Source: TMP-86 sp039807285 (GTDB taxonomy: Bacteria; Pseudomonadota; Gammaproteobacteria; Steroidobacterales; Steroidobacteraceae). From it: a stretch of DNA of 64,000 nt. The notes under the pieces are model-generated. The model did no database searches and was not told where the DNA came from. It worked only from the letters and a program-made list of their open reading frames with translations. The stretch covers positions 1 to 64,000 of the forward strand of contig JBGAGK010000007.1 of NCBI GenBank assembly GCA_044226785.1. Direction: 5' to 3'. Both the position numbers and the translations under genes were made by a program. This document shows, piece after piece, positions 10,316 through 18,653 of this stretch (its first letter is position 1; each line of letters starts with the position of its first letter).

Positions 10316-11755
10316 ATGCAGCACGGCGTAGCTGCGCCAGGGGCGCCAAGCCTGTGAGATTTCTTCAGCCTGCCTTGCAGACACGCCGCCAAGCACCTTG
10401 CGCAGCACGATATCCTCCTTGGGAAAGGCATCCGGCCATCGCAGTGCCCGCATGACGATGTAGTGTGCGGTCCAGGGACCAATGCCCGGGATCTGCATCA
10501 GGCGACGCATCATCGCCTGCGGGTCGTGACTGGAACCGCCATCCAGCTGCAGGTCACCGGAACAATGGGCGCGTGCCAGCGCCAGGATGCTGGTTGCACG
10601 TGCACGCACCACACCGAGGCTGGCAATGTCAGGGATCTTTGCACGGCTCAAGGCTTCCGGCTCCGGACTCAGCCGGTCAAGCCCCGGAAACGGTGCAGGA
10701 ATCTTCTCGCCAAAGGTCTCAGCCAACCGGCCGGCCAGCGTGGTCGCCGCCTTCACGCTCACCTGCTGGCCCAGGATGGCCCGCAGCCCCAGTTCAAAGC
10801 CATGAAAGGCGCCTGGCACCCGCATGCCCGGTGTGCGCCGCACCCGCGCGGCAAGCAGTTCATCCTTCTTCAACTGCGCGCAGATCAGATCCGGCCGTGC
10901 ATCCAGGTCGAACAGGTGACGCACGCGGGCTAGCAGCGAAGGCAGCACCGGTGTCAGGACATGGGGAAACTCGAGCAGCAGCGCATGCCGGTCCGCATCG
11001 TGGGTGATCCTGAACCATCCCGTACGACGGCCGAGCCGCACCGTGCGTGCGTAGCTGCCATCGGCCACCAGCTCGACGCCCCTGATCGCACGCCTCGACA
11101 GAAACTCCAGTACACCGGCCCAGTCGTACGGCGGCCGGTATACCAGCTGCAGCCGGGAACTCATGGCCTCCACTCCGGATGCCGATCCGCCGGCAACTTC
11201 GCGGCGCAGGCGCGAAGGAGGCATGCCATAGCGGGTACTGAAGGCATCATTGAAACGCCTCAGACTGGAAAAGCCGCTGGCAAATGCGACATCCGTGACC
11301 GGCAACCGGGTCTCCGTTAGCAACTGCTTTGCCAGCAGCAGGCGCCGGGTGGACAGCAATTTGATCGGGGACACACCGAAGTGCTGTTGCACGACGCGCC
11401 GGATCTGCCGCGTGCTCAGTTCGAACCGACCCGCAATAACCGACAGATCAGTCTCCTCATCCAGCGTACCGTCCTCGAGTCGCTGCACGATCTGCTGTGC
11501 GATCCGCTGTGAGTCGTCCACGGGCGCATTGCCGGGCGCCAGTTCCGGCCGGCAGCGCAGACAGGGTCGGAAGTGTGCCTGCTCGGCCTGCTGCGCGGTA
11601 TCGAAGAACCGGCAATTGACCGCCTTGGGCGTCTTCGCAGGACACACCGGACGGCAATAGATGCCGGTTGATGTCACGCCGACAAAGAATGTCCCGTCGA
11701 ACCGAGAGTCCCGGGCTGCGAGCGCCTGATAGCGGGATCGTTCCTGTTGCACCAT
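10304..11755 (-). CDS. Ada-like regulator fused to AlkA-type 3-methyladenine DNA glycosylase
   Basis: This is a bifunctional alkylation-response protein of about 483 residues. The N-terminal Ada zinc domain has the four cysteines (YCRPVC and CLRC), the first being the methyl-phosphotriester acceptor. An AraC-type HTH follows (RQIRRVVQQHFGVSPIKLL, then VAFASGFSSLRRFNDAF). The C-terminal half is AlkA: an N-terminal beta domain, then helix-hairpin-helix MQIPGIGPWTAHYIVMRAL and the catalytic Asp in PKEDIVLRK. The Ada O6-methyltransferase domain is missing here and is supplied by the separate, divergent ogt gene. An upstream in-frame extension exists, but the ATG at 11755 (MVQQERSRYQAL) matches the family start. 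Confidence 0.9.
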   Translation of the reverse strand: MVQQERSRYQALAARDSRFDGTFFVGVTSTGIYCRPVCPAKTPKAVNCRFFDTAQQAEQAHFRPCLRCRPELAPGNAPVDDSQRIAQQIVQRLEDGTLDEETDLSVIAGRFELSTRQIRRVVQQHFGVSPIKLLSTRRLLLAKQLLTETRLPVTDVAFASGFSSLRRFNDAFSTRYGMPPSRLRREVAGGSASGVEAMSSRLQLVYRPPYDWAGVLEFLSRRAIRGVELVADGSYARTVRLGRRTGWFRITHDADRHALLLEFPHVLTPVLPSLLARVRHLFDLDARPDLICAQLKKDELLAARVRRTPGMRVPGAFHGFELGLRAILGQQVSVKAATTLAGRLAETFGEKIPAPFPGLDRLSPEPEALSRAKIPDIASLGVVRARATSILALARAHCSGDLQLDGGSSHDPQAMMRRLMQIPGIGPWTAHYIVMRALRWPDAFPKEDIVLRKVLGGVSARQAEEISQAWRPWRSYAVLHLWR

Positions 11756-11794
11756 GGGCGGGATTATACGGCCGGTGATCCGGTCCACTAGCCG

Positions 11795-11835
11795 TTTCCG
11801 GACATGGAATGCCTGAACGGTTTCATGTCCGGAAA
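11795..11835. promoter_or_regulatory. Perfect 12-bp inverted repeat between ada-alkA and ogt (candidate operator)
   Basis: TTTCCGGACATG (11795-11806) and its exact complement CATGTCCGGAAA (11824-11835) are separated by 17 bp. They lie in the only intergenic space between the divergent Ada-AlkA (start 11755) and methyltransferase (start 11904) genes. Position and symmetry suggest the operator of the Ada-like activator. It does not match the E. coli Ada box. Confidence 0.5.
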
Positions 11836-11903
11836 TGGCGAGCACGTTGCGACAGGCGCGTTAGTCTTTGACCCACACAACGTCACCTCCAGAAGGATGC
11901 ATC

Positions 11904-12407
11904 ATGAACGGCCTCGCTGACCGCAGTCTTTGCAGGGCTGCAATCGATACTCCCGTGGGATCACTTACCCTGGTGGCCGGAGATGCCGGTCTCGCCGCAG
12001 TCCTGTGGGAAAACGACGACCCGGATCGCGTGCCACTCGGACGGCTTCTCCGAAATGCCGGCCACCCGGTGATCGAGGCTGCCTCGGCGCAGTTGCGCGA
12101 ATATTTCAACGGCAGGCGCAGGAGCTTCGATCTGCCGCTTGATCCGGCCGGAACACCGTTTCAGAAACAGGTGTGGCATGCATTGCGCACCATCCCCTAT
12201 GGGCAGACCCGCTCCTATGCACAGATCGCACGGCAGATTGGCCGGCCTTCTGCCGCGCGGGCCGTCGGCGCGGCGAATGGCAGGAATCCACTGTCTATCA
12301 TCGTGCCCTGCCATCGGGTGATCGGGTCCAGCGGGAAACTGACCGGCTTTGCAGGCGGACTGAAGGTCAAGGCGCAGCTGCTCACGCTGGAGGGCGGCAA
12401 GGAATGA
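11904..12407 (+). CDS. ogt: Methylated-DNA--[protein]-cysteine S-methyltransferase
   Basis: This suicide enzyme removes O6-alkyl groups from guanine in DNA. It has 167 residues, with the active-site motif VPCHRVIG (C136) and the DNA-binding HTH region SYAQIARQIGRPSAARAVGAANG. The ATG at 11904 follows AGAAGG; an in-frame ATG 36 bp earlier is possible but has no better ribosome-binding site. It is divergent from the Ada-AlkA fusion, and the two together reconstitute the activities split between Ada, AlkA and Ogt in E. coli. The symbol follows the stand-alone class; it could equally be named by another MGMT symbol. Confidence 0.93.
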   Translation: MNGLADRSLCRAAIDTPVGSLTLVAGDAGLAAVLWENDDPDRVPLGRLLRNAGHPVIEAASAQLREYFNGRRRSFDLPLDPAGTPFQKQVWHALRTIPYGQTRSYAQIARQIGRPSAARAVGAANGRNPLSIIVPCHRVIGSSGKLTGFAGGLKVKAQLLTLEGGKE

Positions 12408-12431
12408 CACGACCGGTGAGCCGCAGAAGCA

Positions 12432-13238
12432 TCATTCGGGCGGTTCGATTCGCGTCCCTTGCGCAAGCACGATGCCGAAATGCTCGCGCAGTGCGCCGGG
12501 CACCTGGTCTGGATGCAGGTGGATGCGCGTGTCTGTTGCGCCGCCTGCCTGCTGCAGGGTCAGTTCGCGATTGTGGAGCGACACCCGGCCACCATCCGGC
12601 AGCGCCCTTGCAGCGAACAGGTTGCGCCGGAACTTCGAGTCCGGACAGGTGCTCGTGTACCAGTTGGCGACCACGCGATCAGGAAACGGCATCAGACTGC
12701 CATCGAACTCGTATACATCCACCCACGTGTCGCGCTGACGGATCTGGTGATACCAGCGATCATTGCTGCGCTCCAGCCGTCGCCGGTCGTGAGGTGTCGC
12801 TTGCTCGACATCCGCCACGAGGCGCAGGGCCCCGGTCAGCGAGGTCACACCGACCCCGACGTCCGTGAGCCAGGGTTCCCCGTCGATCCGGACCTCCAGC
12901 AACAGGTGCGTGTGCTTGACGCTTACGGACCGGTCCGATGCGCCCAGACGGACGGCCGCCCGGAGCGGGCGCACGGCAAACCCGAGGCGGTCCAACATCT
13001 GCATGAACAAACCATTCTGCTCAAAGCAATAGCCGCCGCGCCCGCCGACAACGAGCTTCTGGAACACGGACTCGGGCTCGAGCCGTACGGGGTGTCCGAG
13101 AAATGCCTCTGCGTTCTCGAACGGAATGGCTTGCGCATGGGCGCGGGTCAGCGCATGCAACACCTGCACGGTCGGCTCGCGTAGGCCGTGATAGCCGATC
13201 CGGTCGAAGTAGCGTTCGAGGTCATGAGCGAAGGTCAA
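12432..13238 (-). CDS. Arylamine N-acetyltransferase
   Basis: This NAT-family enzyme transfers acetyl from acetyl-CoA to arylamines or hydrazines. Its 268 residues show the full Cys-His-Asp triad: C71 in RGGYCFEQN, H111 in HTHLLLEV and D126 in WLTDVGVG. The N-terminus YFDRIGYHG and the PFENAEAF segment are typical. The start is a TTG at 13238 preceded by GGAG; no ATG lies in frame before the conserved N-terminus. It converges with ogt. Its native substrate is unknown. Confidence 0.92.
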   Translation of the reverse strand: MTFAHDLERYFDRIGYHGLREPTVQVLHALTRAHAQAIPFENAEAFLGHPVRLEPESVFQKLVVGGRGGYCFEQNGLFMQMLDRLGFAVRPLRAAVRLGASDRSVSVKHTHLLLEVRIDGEPWLTDVGVGVTSLTGALRLVADVEQATPHDRRRLERSNDRWYHQIRQRDTWVDVYEFDGSLMPFPDRVVANWYTSTCPDSKFRRNLFAARALPDGGRVSLHNRELTLQQAGGATDTRIHLHPDQVPGALREHFGIVLAQGTRIEPPE

Positions 13239-13281
13239 GGCATTCTCCAGGAGGACAGGACATGTTCACACGCCGCTTGCG

Positions 13282-13344
13282 CGCCTGGCCTTGCAAATTC
13301 TGTGACCAATTGGATGATTGAGGAATGGCGCGCCCGGAGAGATT
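13282..13344. repeat. 63-bp direct repeat, copy A (contains tRNA-Arg 3' 19 nt)
   Basis: This stretch is identical to 13476-13538, 194 bp away. Its last 19 bases duplicate the 3' end of the neighbouring tRNA-Arg gene including CCA; the remaining 44 bases duplicate the tRNA trailer. After base 13344 the two copies diverge sharply. Confidence 0.95.
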
Positions 13345-13456
13345 GCTCGCGGCTGCGCCGCTCGTCCCTCGCTGGTACTCGGGACCGCCGGGGCGCTGCG
13401 CGCTCCGGCGTCCTTCGCCGCCGCGCGCGGCGGCTCGTCGAACTCGCTTGTTTTCT

Positions 13457-13472
13457 GTCGGGAGTTCGAATC
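13457..13472. repeat. 16-bp inverted copy of the tRNA-Arg T-arm
   Basis: GTCGGGAGTTCGAATC here is the exact reverse complement of 13535-13550, the T-stem/loop of the tRNA-Arg gene. A transcript running from the tRNA through this point could form a perfect 16-bp duplex enclosing 62 nt. An 18-bp self-complementary GC palindrome lies further on at 13417-13434. Confidence 0.9.
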
Positions 13473-13475
13473 GTT

Positions 13476-13538
13476 CGCCTGGCCTTGCAAATTCTGTGAC
13501 CAATTGGATGATTGAGGAATGGCGCGCCCGGAGAGATT
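13476..13538. repeat. 63-bp direct repeat, copy B (overlaps tRNA-Arg 3' end)
   Basis: This is the partner of 13282-13344. Bases 13520-13538 are the 3' end of the functional tRNA-Arg and 13476-13519 are its immediate downstream flank. Confidence 0.95.
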
Positions 13539-13596
13539 CGAACTCCCGACCCCCACGTTCGTAGCGTGATGCTCTATCCAACTGAGCTACGGGCGC
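13520..13596 (-). tRNA. tRNA-Arg (anticodon ACG)
   Basis: The minus strand gives a complete cloverleaf of 77 nt. The acceptor stem GCGCCCG pairs with CGGGCGC, followed by discriminator G and an encoded CCA. The D-arm is GCTC...GAGC, the anticodon loop is CTACGAA (anticodon ACG, read as ICG) and the T-loop is TTCGAAT. Codon specificity is CGU/CGC/CGA. The 3' end is duplicated downstream. Confidence 0.96.
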
Positions 13597-13764
13597 ATCG
13601 GCTGCAATGCGTCAGAAACTTTCGGAAAATCAATGGTATGATTGATTTCGCAATGCCGATCTGCGGGTTCGGCCCGCATTGGGACAGGTCGAACTTGCCT
13701 CCGAGGATTCTTCGCGGGGCGCATCCTACCACAACGCCGGGCCCTGCTTGTATTGGACCCGGCC

Positions 13765-15042
13765 ATGCAACCCACCGTACCCCGAAGGACCCAAGTGCCC
13801 AGGCATCGTTCAGCTGAACCCGTCCCACACCCGATGCCCATCGGTTTCGGTGAGTTCGTCGGGATGATGGCGGCCGTGATGGCTTTGACCGCCCTGGCCA
13901 TCGACATGATGCTGCCTGCGCTGCCCGAAATCACCCAGGCCTATGTGTTGGCACAGGCCAATCAGGCGCAATGGATCATCAGCGGCTTCATGGTGGGAAA
14001 CGCCGTGGGTCAGCCGGTGTACGGCCCGCTGGCTGACCGTTTCGGCCGACGCCCCATCATGATCCTCGCCCTCGCCACCTATACCCTGTTCGGTGCAGGC
14101 GCCAGCCATGGCGGCACCTTCGAACTCATGATCGGCATGCGCTTTCTTCAAGGCTTCGCCGCCGCCGGCGCCCGCGTGGTCGGCGTCGCCATCATTCGCG
14201 ACCGTTACTCGGGTGCGCGCATGGCGCGGGTCATGTCCCTGACGTTCATCATCGTCCTCATGGTGCCGATGCTGGCCCCTGCCCTGGGGCAGTTCATCAT
14301 GAACTTCGCACCATGGCGATACACGTTCTACACGCTGGCCGCCATGTCCCTGGTGGTGCTGTCCTGGGTGGTGTGGCGGCTGCCCGAAACTCTGGCCCCG
14401 CAACACCAGCGGCCCCTGTCGGTCCGCTCGCTTGCCGAAGCCGGCGCCGCGGTACTGCACAATCGCCTTTCACTGGGCTATACCCTGGGAACGACCCTGC
14501 TGCTCGGTACCCTGCTGGGTTACATCAATTCCATCCAGCAGATCTATTACGACATCTACCGGGCGCCGCAGCGATTTCCCTACATGTTTGCCTGCGCTGC
14601 AGGGGCCATGGCCATCACGGCACTCGCGAATTCGCACATCGTGGAGCGGATCGGCATGCGCCGCATCTCGCACTCGGCCCTGCTGATCCTGCTGGGCCTG
14701 TCCACCCTGCACTGGGTGCTGGCGGCGAATGGCTTCGACCCCGAGCCGGTCTTCATCCTGATGCAGTCGCTGCAAATGGGGTGCCTGTCCCTGATCATGG
14801 GCAACTTCAACGCCATTGCCATGGAACCCCTGGGCGCTTATGCCGGCAGCGCCGCATCACTTCAGGGATTCATCACCACGCTGGGAGGCGCCCTGATCGG
14901 CGCCCTGATCGGTCAGCTCTACGATCACAGCACCGTGCCCCTGAGCCTGGGTTTCGCCTTTTGCGCGGCGGCCTCACTGATCGTCGTCCTGACCACCGAA
15001 TCCGGGCGCTTGTTCAGCATCCCGAGACCGCGGCCCGACTAG
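13765..15042 (+). CDS. MFS multidrug efflux transporter, Bcr/CflA-like
   Basis: This is a 12-helix major facilitator of the drug:H+ antiporter-1 type, in the inner membrane. It carries LTALAIDMMLPALPEI in helix 1 and motif A YGPLADRFGRRPIM after helix 2. The G-rich RFLQGFAAAGARVV and the PMLAPALGQFI segment in helix 5 are characteristic of Bcr/CflA exporters. The start is uncertain: ATG 13765 is used here, and ATG 13834 (MPIGFGEF) would remove a charged 23-residue leader. Neither has a strong ribosome-binding site. The gene stands alone between the tRNA and the GGDEF-EAL gene. Confidence 0.82.
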   Translation: MQPTVPRRTQVPRHRSAEPVPHPMPIGFGEFVGMMAAVMALTALAIDMMLPALPEITQAYVLAQANQAQWIISGFMVGNAVGQPVYGPLADRFGRRPIMILALATYTLFGAGASHGGTFELMIGMRFLQGFAAAGARVVGVAIIRDRYSGARMARVMSLTFIIVLMVPMLAPALGQFIMNFAPWRYTFYTLAAMSLVVLSWVVWRLPETLAPQHQRPLSVRSLAEAGAAVLHNRLSLGYTLGTTLLLGTLLGYINSIQQIYYDIYRAPQRFPYMFACAAGAMAITALANSHIVERIGMRRISHSALLILLGLSTLHWVLAANGFDPEPVFILMQSLQMGCLSLIMGNFNAIAMEPLGAYAGSAASLQGFITTLGGALIGALIGQLYDHSTVPLSLGFAFCAAASLIVVLTTESGRLFSIPRPRPD

Positions 15043-15265
15043 CCAGAAGCCCGCCCTGAAACGCCCCACGCGCAGGCACGGCCCCTCAAAGAACCCCGGG
15101 ATCTTTCAAAAAGCGTGCGCCGGCTCACCCCGGAGTTGCGAGAACGGCGTCACACCGTGAACTCCCTCGCGGATCATCGCAGCCGAACTGTTTAACTTTT
15201 CATGGCAGCAAGTCGATGACCCGGCATGTGCCGGCCGACATCGCCCACCGGCAGCATCCGGCATC

Positions 15266-18076
15266 ATGCATCGACCTGAAGAACAATCCGCCCAGACTGC
15301 CTCACCTGCCCTGCTTCGGGTCGAACGGATGTCGGCGGTCCTTGCGGCCTATACAGCCTTGGGCGCATTGATCATGCTGACTGGCATCGGTGGCTCCAGG
15401 TTTTCGTACTACGCGGGATTGCTGTGTGATGCGCCGGCAAACCTGATCGCGGTGTTCGCCCTCGGCGCCGTCGCCCGGCAGTTGCCTGCCGGGCCCACGC
15501 GAACTGCCTGGATGCTGCTGACCGTCGCCATTTCCCTGTACGGCATCGCCAGTGCCATCAACATGATTTCCTGGTTGCGCGGCATCGATCCGTTTCCGGG
15601 AATTGCCGACGTGTTCTTCGTCGCATTCTTTCCGGTACTGCTCGGTTCCATTTTCTTCTTCATCCGGGCCACGGCGACCCGGGTACCGTGGATGCAGCTC
15701 ATGCTGGACGCCGCCATATTCATCGTTGGATTTGGTGCCTTCTTCTGGTTCCTGGTCATCCGTCCTTCCGCGTCCGCCACGCATATCGGCACGATCAAGC
15801 AGGCGCTGACCCAGACCTACCTGAGCCTGGACTGCATGGCGCTGCTTCTGCTCGGATTGCCGGTACTGTCGGGTGGGCCCCGCAGCGGGGCGCTGCGCGT
15901 ACCACTGCTGTTGCTGACCGGATTTGCGGTCATGTTCTTCGGCGACATCCTGTGGTCGCTGATGAAGATCCGCGGATACTATCTTCCCGGCGGCCTCCAG
16001 GATGTCATGTATCTGAGCTGCTATCTGCCGATGGTACTGGCCGGCCATGAGCAGTTGCGCACGATGAACGCCGTCGAGACACAGGAACAGAACGAAGGTC
16101 CGGCCGAGAGCACCGTCGCGCAGATGCTTCCCTACGCGGCCATGCTCACCGCGCTGTTCGTGCTCGTGTACCTGACGCGGTCCGACATGAACGGTCCGGT
16201 CATCATGATGACCATGATCGTATTCACGTTGACCGTACTGGTCATCGCGCGGCAGGCCATGGTCCTGCGTGAGCATGCCCAGGTACGCGAGCGGATGGCG
16301 GCACAGCGCATCGAGGATCTCTACGCATCGCTCATCGCAAACGCCTCGGATGCCATCATGATCGCGAGCGCCAACGGTGATCTCAAGTTTGCGTCGCCGG
16401 CCTCCGGGCGCACCCTTGGCATGAAGCCGGAGGATGTTGCCGGCCGCAACCTGCTCGAACTCTGGACCGGGGAGGACGCCGAACGCCTGCGCTCCTTCCT
16501 GGTGGAGATAGCCGCCTCATCGAGCGGGATGATCGGACCCGTGGAACTGCGCCTCGAGCGTGACAACGTGCGATTCGTGCTGGAAATCGTCGGCAGCAAT
16601 CTGACGCGCGACTCGGCGGTGCAGGGGCTGGCGCTGAATTTCCGTGATGTGACCGAACGCAAGTCCCTGGAAGAGCAGCTGCGCAAGCTCGCCTTCCACG
16701 ACCCTCTGACCCTGCTGGCCAATCGCAACCTGTTCCGTGATCGCGTGCATCATGCCCTCGCCATCGCGCGGCGGGATGGCTCCGAGGTAACGGTCATGTT
16801 CCTGGATCTGGACAATTTCAAGAACGTCAATGATTCCCTCGGACACGAAGCGGGCGATCGGCTTCTGCAGGCGGTTGCACAGCGCCTGGTGAAGACAACA
16901 CGCGCGACCGACACGGTATCGCGGCTCGGCGGAGATGAATTTGCCGTGCTGCTCGAGGCAGTGGCATCTCCGGCAGAAGTGGAGGCTCTCGCCAACGCAC
17001 TCATCCGTGCACTCGACGAGCCGTTCTCGCTGGGCGAGTCGCGGGTCAAGGTCGCCACCAGCATCGGCATCGCCTCATCCCGGTCCTCCGCCGATGCCGA
17101 GGATCTGCTGAGCGACGCGGACATCGCGATGTACCATGCCAAGTCGGCAGGCAAAGGCCGTTTCATGCTGTTCCAGCCTGAGATGCAGGAACAGATCCAT
17201 CGCCGCTTCCGGCTCGAAGCAGACATGGCCAACGCGATCAGCAACCAGGAGTTTTTCCTCGAATACCAGCCGATCATCGACCTTGGCACCCGCTGCCTGC
17301 TTGGCGTCGAAGCGCTGGTCCGCTGGCACCACCCGACTGCAGGCATCCTGTTTCCGGGCCAGTTCATTCCAGTCGCCGAGGAATCGGGCCAGATCGTCGC
17401 ACTCGGCCGCTGGGTCCTCAGCAATGCCTGTGCGGATCTGTGCCGGTGGCGCGACTCGATTCCCGGTGGCAGCGGTCTGCGCGTCGCGGTCAACATATCC
17501 GCACAGCATCTGCAGCGCGGGGATCTGGCGCGGGATGTCGCCGACGCACTGGCAGCTTCGGGTCTGGAGGCGGGAAATCTCGTGATCGAACTCACGGAGA
17601 GCACGATCATCTACAACTCGGATGCCAACCTGGACAGGCTGTGCGGCCTGAAGGCTCTGGGAGTACGGCTGGCGATCGACGATTTCGGGACCGGCTACTC
17701 GTCTTTGTCATACCTGCACCGCTTCCCCATCGACATCCTGAAAATCGACCGTTCCTTCGTGAACCGGCTGACCCATTCCGGCAACGGCTCGGAGCTGGCC
17801 CGCGCGGTCATCACCCTGAGTGAAACCCTTGGCCTGGACACGGTTGCCGAGGGCATCGAGCTGGAAAGCCAGGTCGATGCCCTGCTGGAGCTGGGCTGCG
17901 TTGCCGGACAGGGATACCTGTTTGCAAAGTCGACCTCGCTCGATGAACTGTCGCATTCCGTGTTCGTTGCGAACAGGACCGCCCACTGGACCGCGCAGGC
18001 CCGGTTCGAGGACTTCACTGCGACGGGCCGATTCGAGGCCCTGAAGGCCGCACGGCGCCGCAACAGCGCTGCCTGA
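15266..18076 (+). CDS. Membrane-bound PAS-GGDEF-EAL cyclic-di-GMP enzyme
   Basis: This is a 936-residue sensor that can make and break c-di-GMP. Residues about 25-335 contain eight to ten hydrophobic segments forming an integral-membrane sensory region. A PAS domain follows at about 350-460 (LYASLIANASDAIMIASANGD). The GGDEF domain (about 470-640) has an intact RLGGDEF active site near residue 555, and the EAL domain (about 655-905) has EALVRW, ELTES and DDFGTGYSSL intact. Both catalytic motifs are canonical, so either activity could dominate. The signal sensed is unknown. The 135-bp downstream gap contains paired inverted repeats before a small gene. Confidence 0.92.
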   Translation: MHRPEEQSAQTASPALLRVERMSAVLAAYTALGALIMLTGIGGSRFSYYAGLLCDAPANLIAVFALGAVARQLPAGPTRTAWMLLTVAISLYGIASAINMISWLRGIDPFPGIADVFFVAFFPVLLGSIFFFIRATATRVPWMQLMLDAAIFIVGFGAFFWFLVIRPSASATHIGTIKQALTQTYLSLDCMALLLLGLPVLSGGPRSGALRVPLLLLTGFAVMFFGDILWSLMKIRGYYLPGGLQDVMYLSCYLPMVLAGHEQLRTMNAVETQEQNEGPAESTVAQMLPYAAMLTALFVLVYLTRSDMNGPVIMMTMIVFTLTVLVIARQAMVLREHAQVRERMAAQRIEDLYASLIANASDAIMIASANGDLKFASPASGRTLGMKPEDVAGRNLLELWTGEDAERLRSFLVEIAASSSGMIGPVELRLERDNVRFVLEIVGSNLTRDSAVQGLALNFRDVTERKSLEEQLRKLAFHDPLTLLANRNLFRDRVHHALAIARRDGSEVTVMFLDLDNFKNVNDSLGHEAGDRLLQAVAQRLVKTTRATDTVSRLGGDEFAVLLEAVASPAEVEALANALIRALDEPFSLGESRVKVATSIGIASSRSSADAEDLLSDADIAMYHAKSAGKGRFMLFQPEMQEQIHRRFRLEADMANAISNQEFFLEYQPIIDLGTRCLLGVEALVRWHHPTAGILFPGQFIPVAEESGQIVALGRWVLSNACADLCRWRDSIPGGSGLRVAVNISAQHLQRGDLARDVADALAASGLEAGNLVIELTESTIIYNSDANLDRLCGLKALGVRLAIDDFGTGYSSLSYLHRFPIDILKIDRSFVNRLTHSGNGSELARAVITLSETLGLDTVAEGIELESQVDALLELGCVAGQGYLFAKSTSLDELSHSVFVANRTAHWTAQARFEDFTATGRFEALKAARRRNSAA

Positions 18077-18194
18077 CTGGCTTCCGATCCACAATCCCGA
18101 AACCATCCAACCAGCGGCCAATCCGTCGCCAAATTATGACAGTTGGCCCTTGCAATAATGGCTTTGTAAAGTACGCTCCGTTTCTGGAAGCCAG
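18077..18194 (+). other. Nested inverted repeats between GGDEF-EAL gene and small gene (possible RNA structure)
   Basis: CTGGCTTCC (18077-18085), directly after the GGDEF-EAL stop, is perfectly complementary to GGAAGCCAG (18186-18194), which ends 17 bp before the next start codon. Inside them GGCCAA (18116-18121) pairs with TTGGCC (18143-18148). The arrangement could fold as a multi-stem leader for the 104-residue gene. No known riboswitch signature was seen. Confidence 0.3.
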
Positions 18195-18211
18195 GGGATG
18201 GGCAGGGAGCA

Positions 18212-18526
18212 ATGATGGAACACACGACTGACTGGTGGTCGAAAAGCGCGTTTATTCGCGATTACTTCCTTGACGGGCGAGGAAAGATCGCGCACCAGAT
18301 CGCGGCTTATCTCGCACGCTACTACGTCGGTGAGCAGATCACGGACCTGCGCCCCGACACCAATGTGTCGGTCCTGATCGCAGATTCCATCCGCCGCTTC
18401 ATCAGCATGGACGATTTCACCCTGGTGCGCGACGATGACCCGCTCGCCGACGTCGATCTGAAAGAAGGCATTTCCTTCGATGACGTCGTCACCATCGTTC
18501 ACTCGCAGCGTGAATTGAACGCCTGA
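18212..18526 (+). CDS. Small hypothetical acidic protein (104 aa)
   Basis: I do not recognise the family. The protein is soluble, with no signal peptide or membrane segment. The N-terminal half is aromatic and helical (WWSKSAFIRDYFLD, AHQIAAYLARYYVG). The C-terminal half is acidic (DDPLADVDLKEGISFDDVV), loosely reminiscent of a carrier-protein helix bundle, but no phosphopantetheine serine motif is convincing. GGGAG precedes the ATG. It follows the c-di-GMP enzyme by 135 bp and precedes the ClC channel. Codon use looks like its neighbours, so it is probably a real gene. Confidence 0.65.
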   Translation: MMEHTTDWWSKSAFIRDYFLDGRGKIAHQIAAYLARYYVGEQITDLRPDTNVSVLIADSIRRFISMDDFTLVRDDDPLADVDLKEGISFDDVVTIVHSQRELNA

Positions 18527-18653
18527 ACTGGCCGTGTGACGTACCGGGCCGCCGCGCAACCCCGGCGACCTCGACCGAAGGCATCGACGTCGCGTCAAAG
18601 GTCCGGATCATCCCGATCGATGACAACGGCCGGAAGATGCGCGTGCTCGTATA

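Noticed and set aside
13282..13538. The 63-bp repeats as attL/attR of an integrated element at tRNA-Arg
   Set aside because: The copies are only 194 bp apart, with no integrase or cargo between them, and the spacer carries an inverted tRNA fragment. It is not a standard integration footprint.
18077..18211. c-di-GMP riboswitch (GEMM type)
   Set aside because: The conserved tetraloop-receptor and ligand-core sequences were not found; only generic inverted repeats are present.
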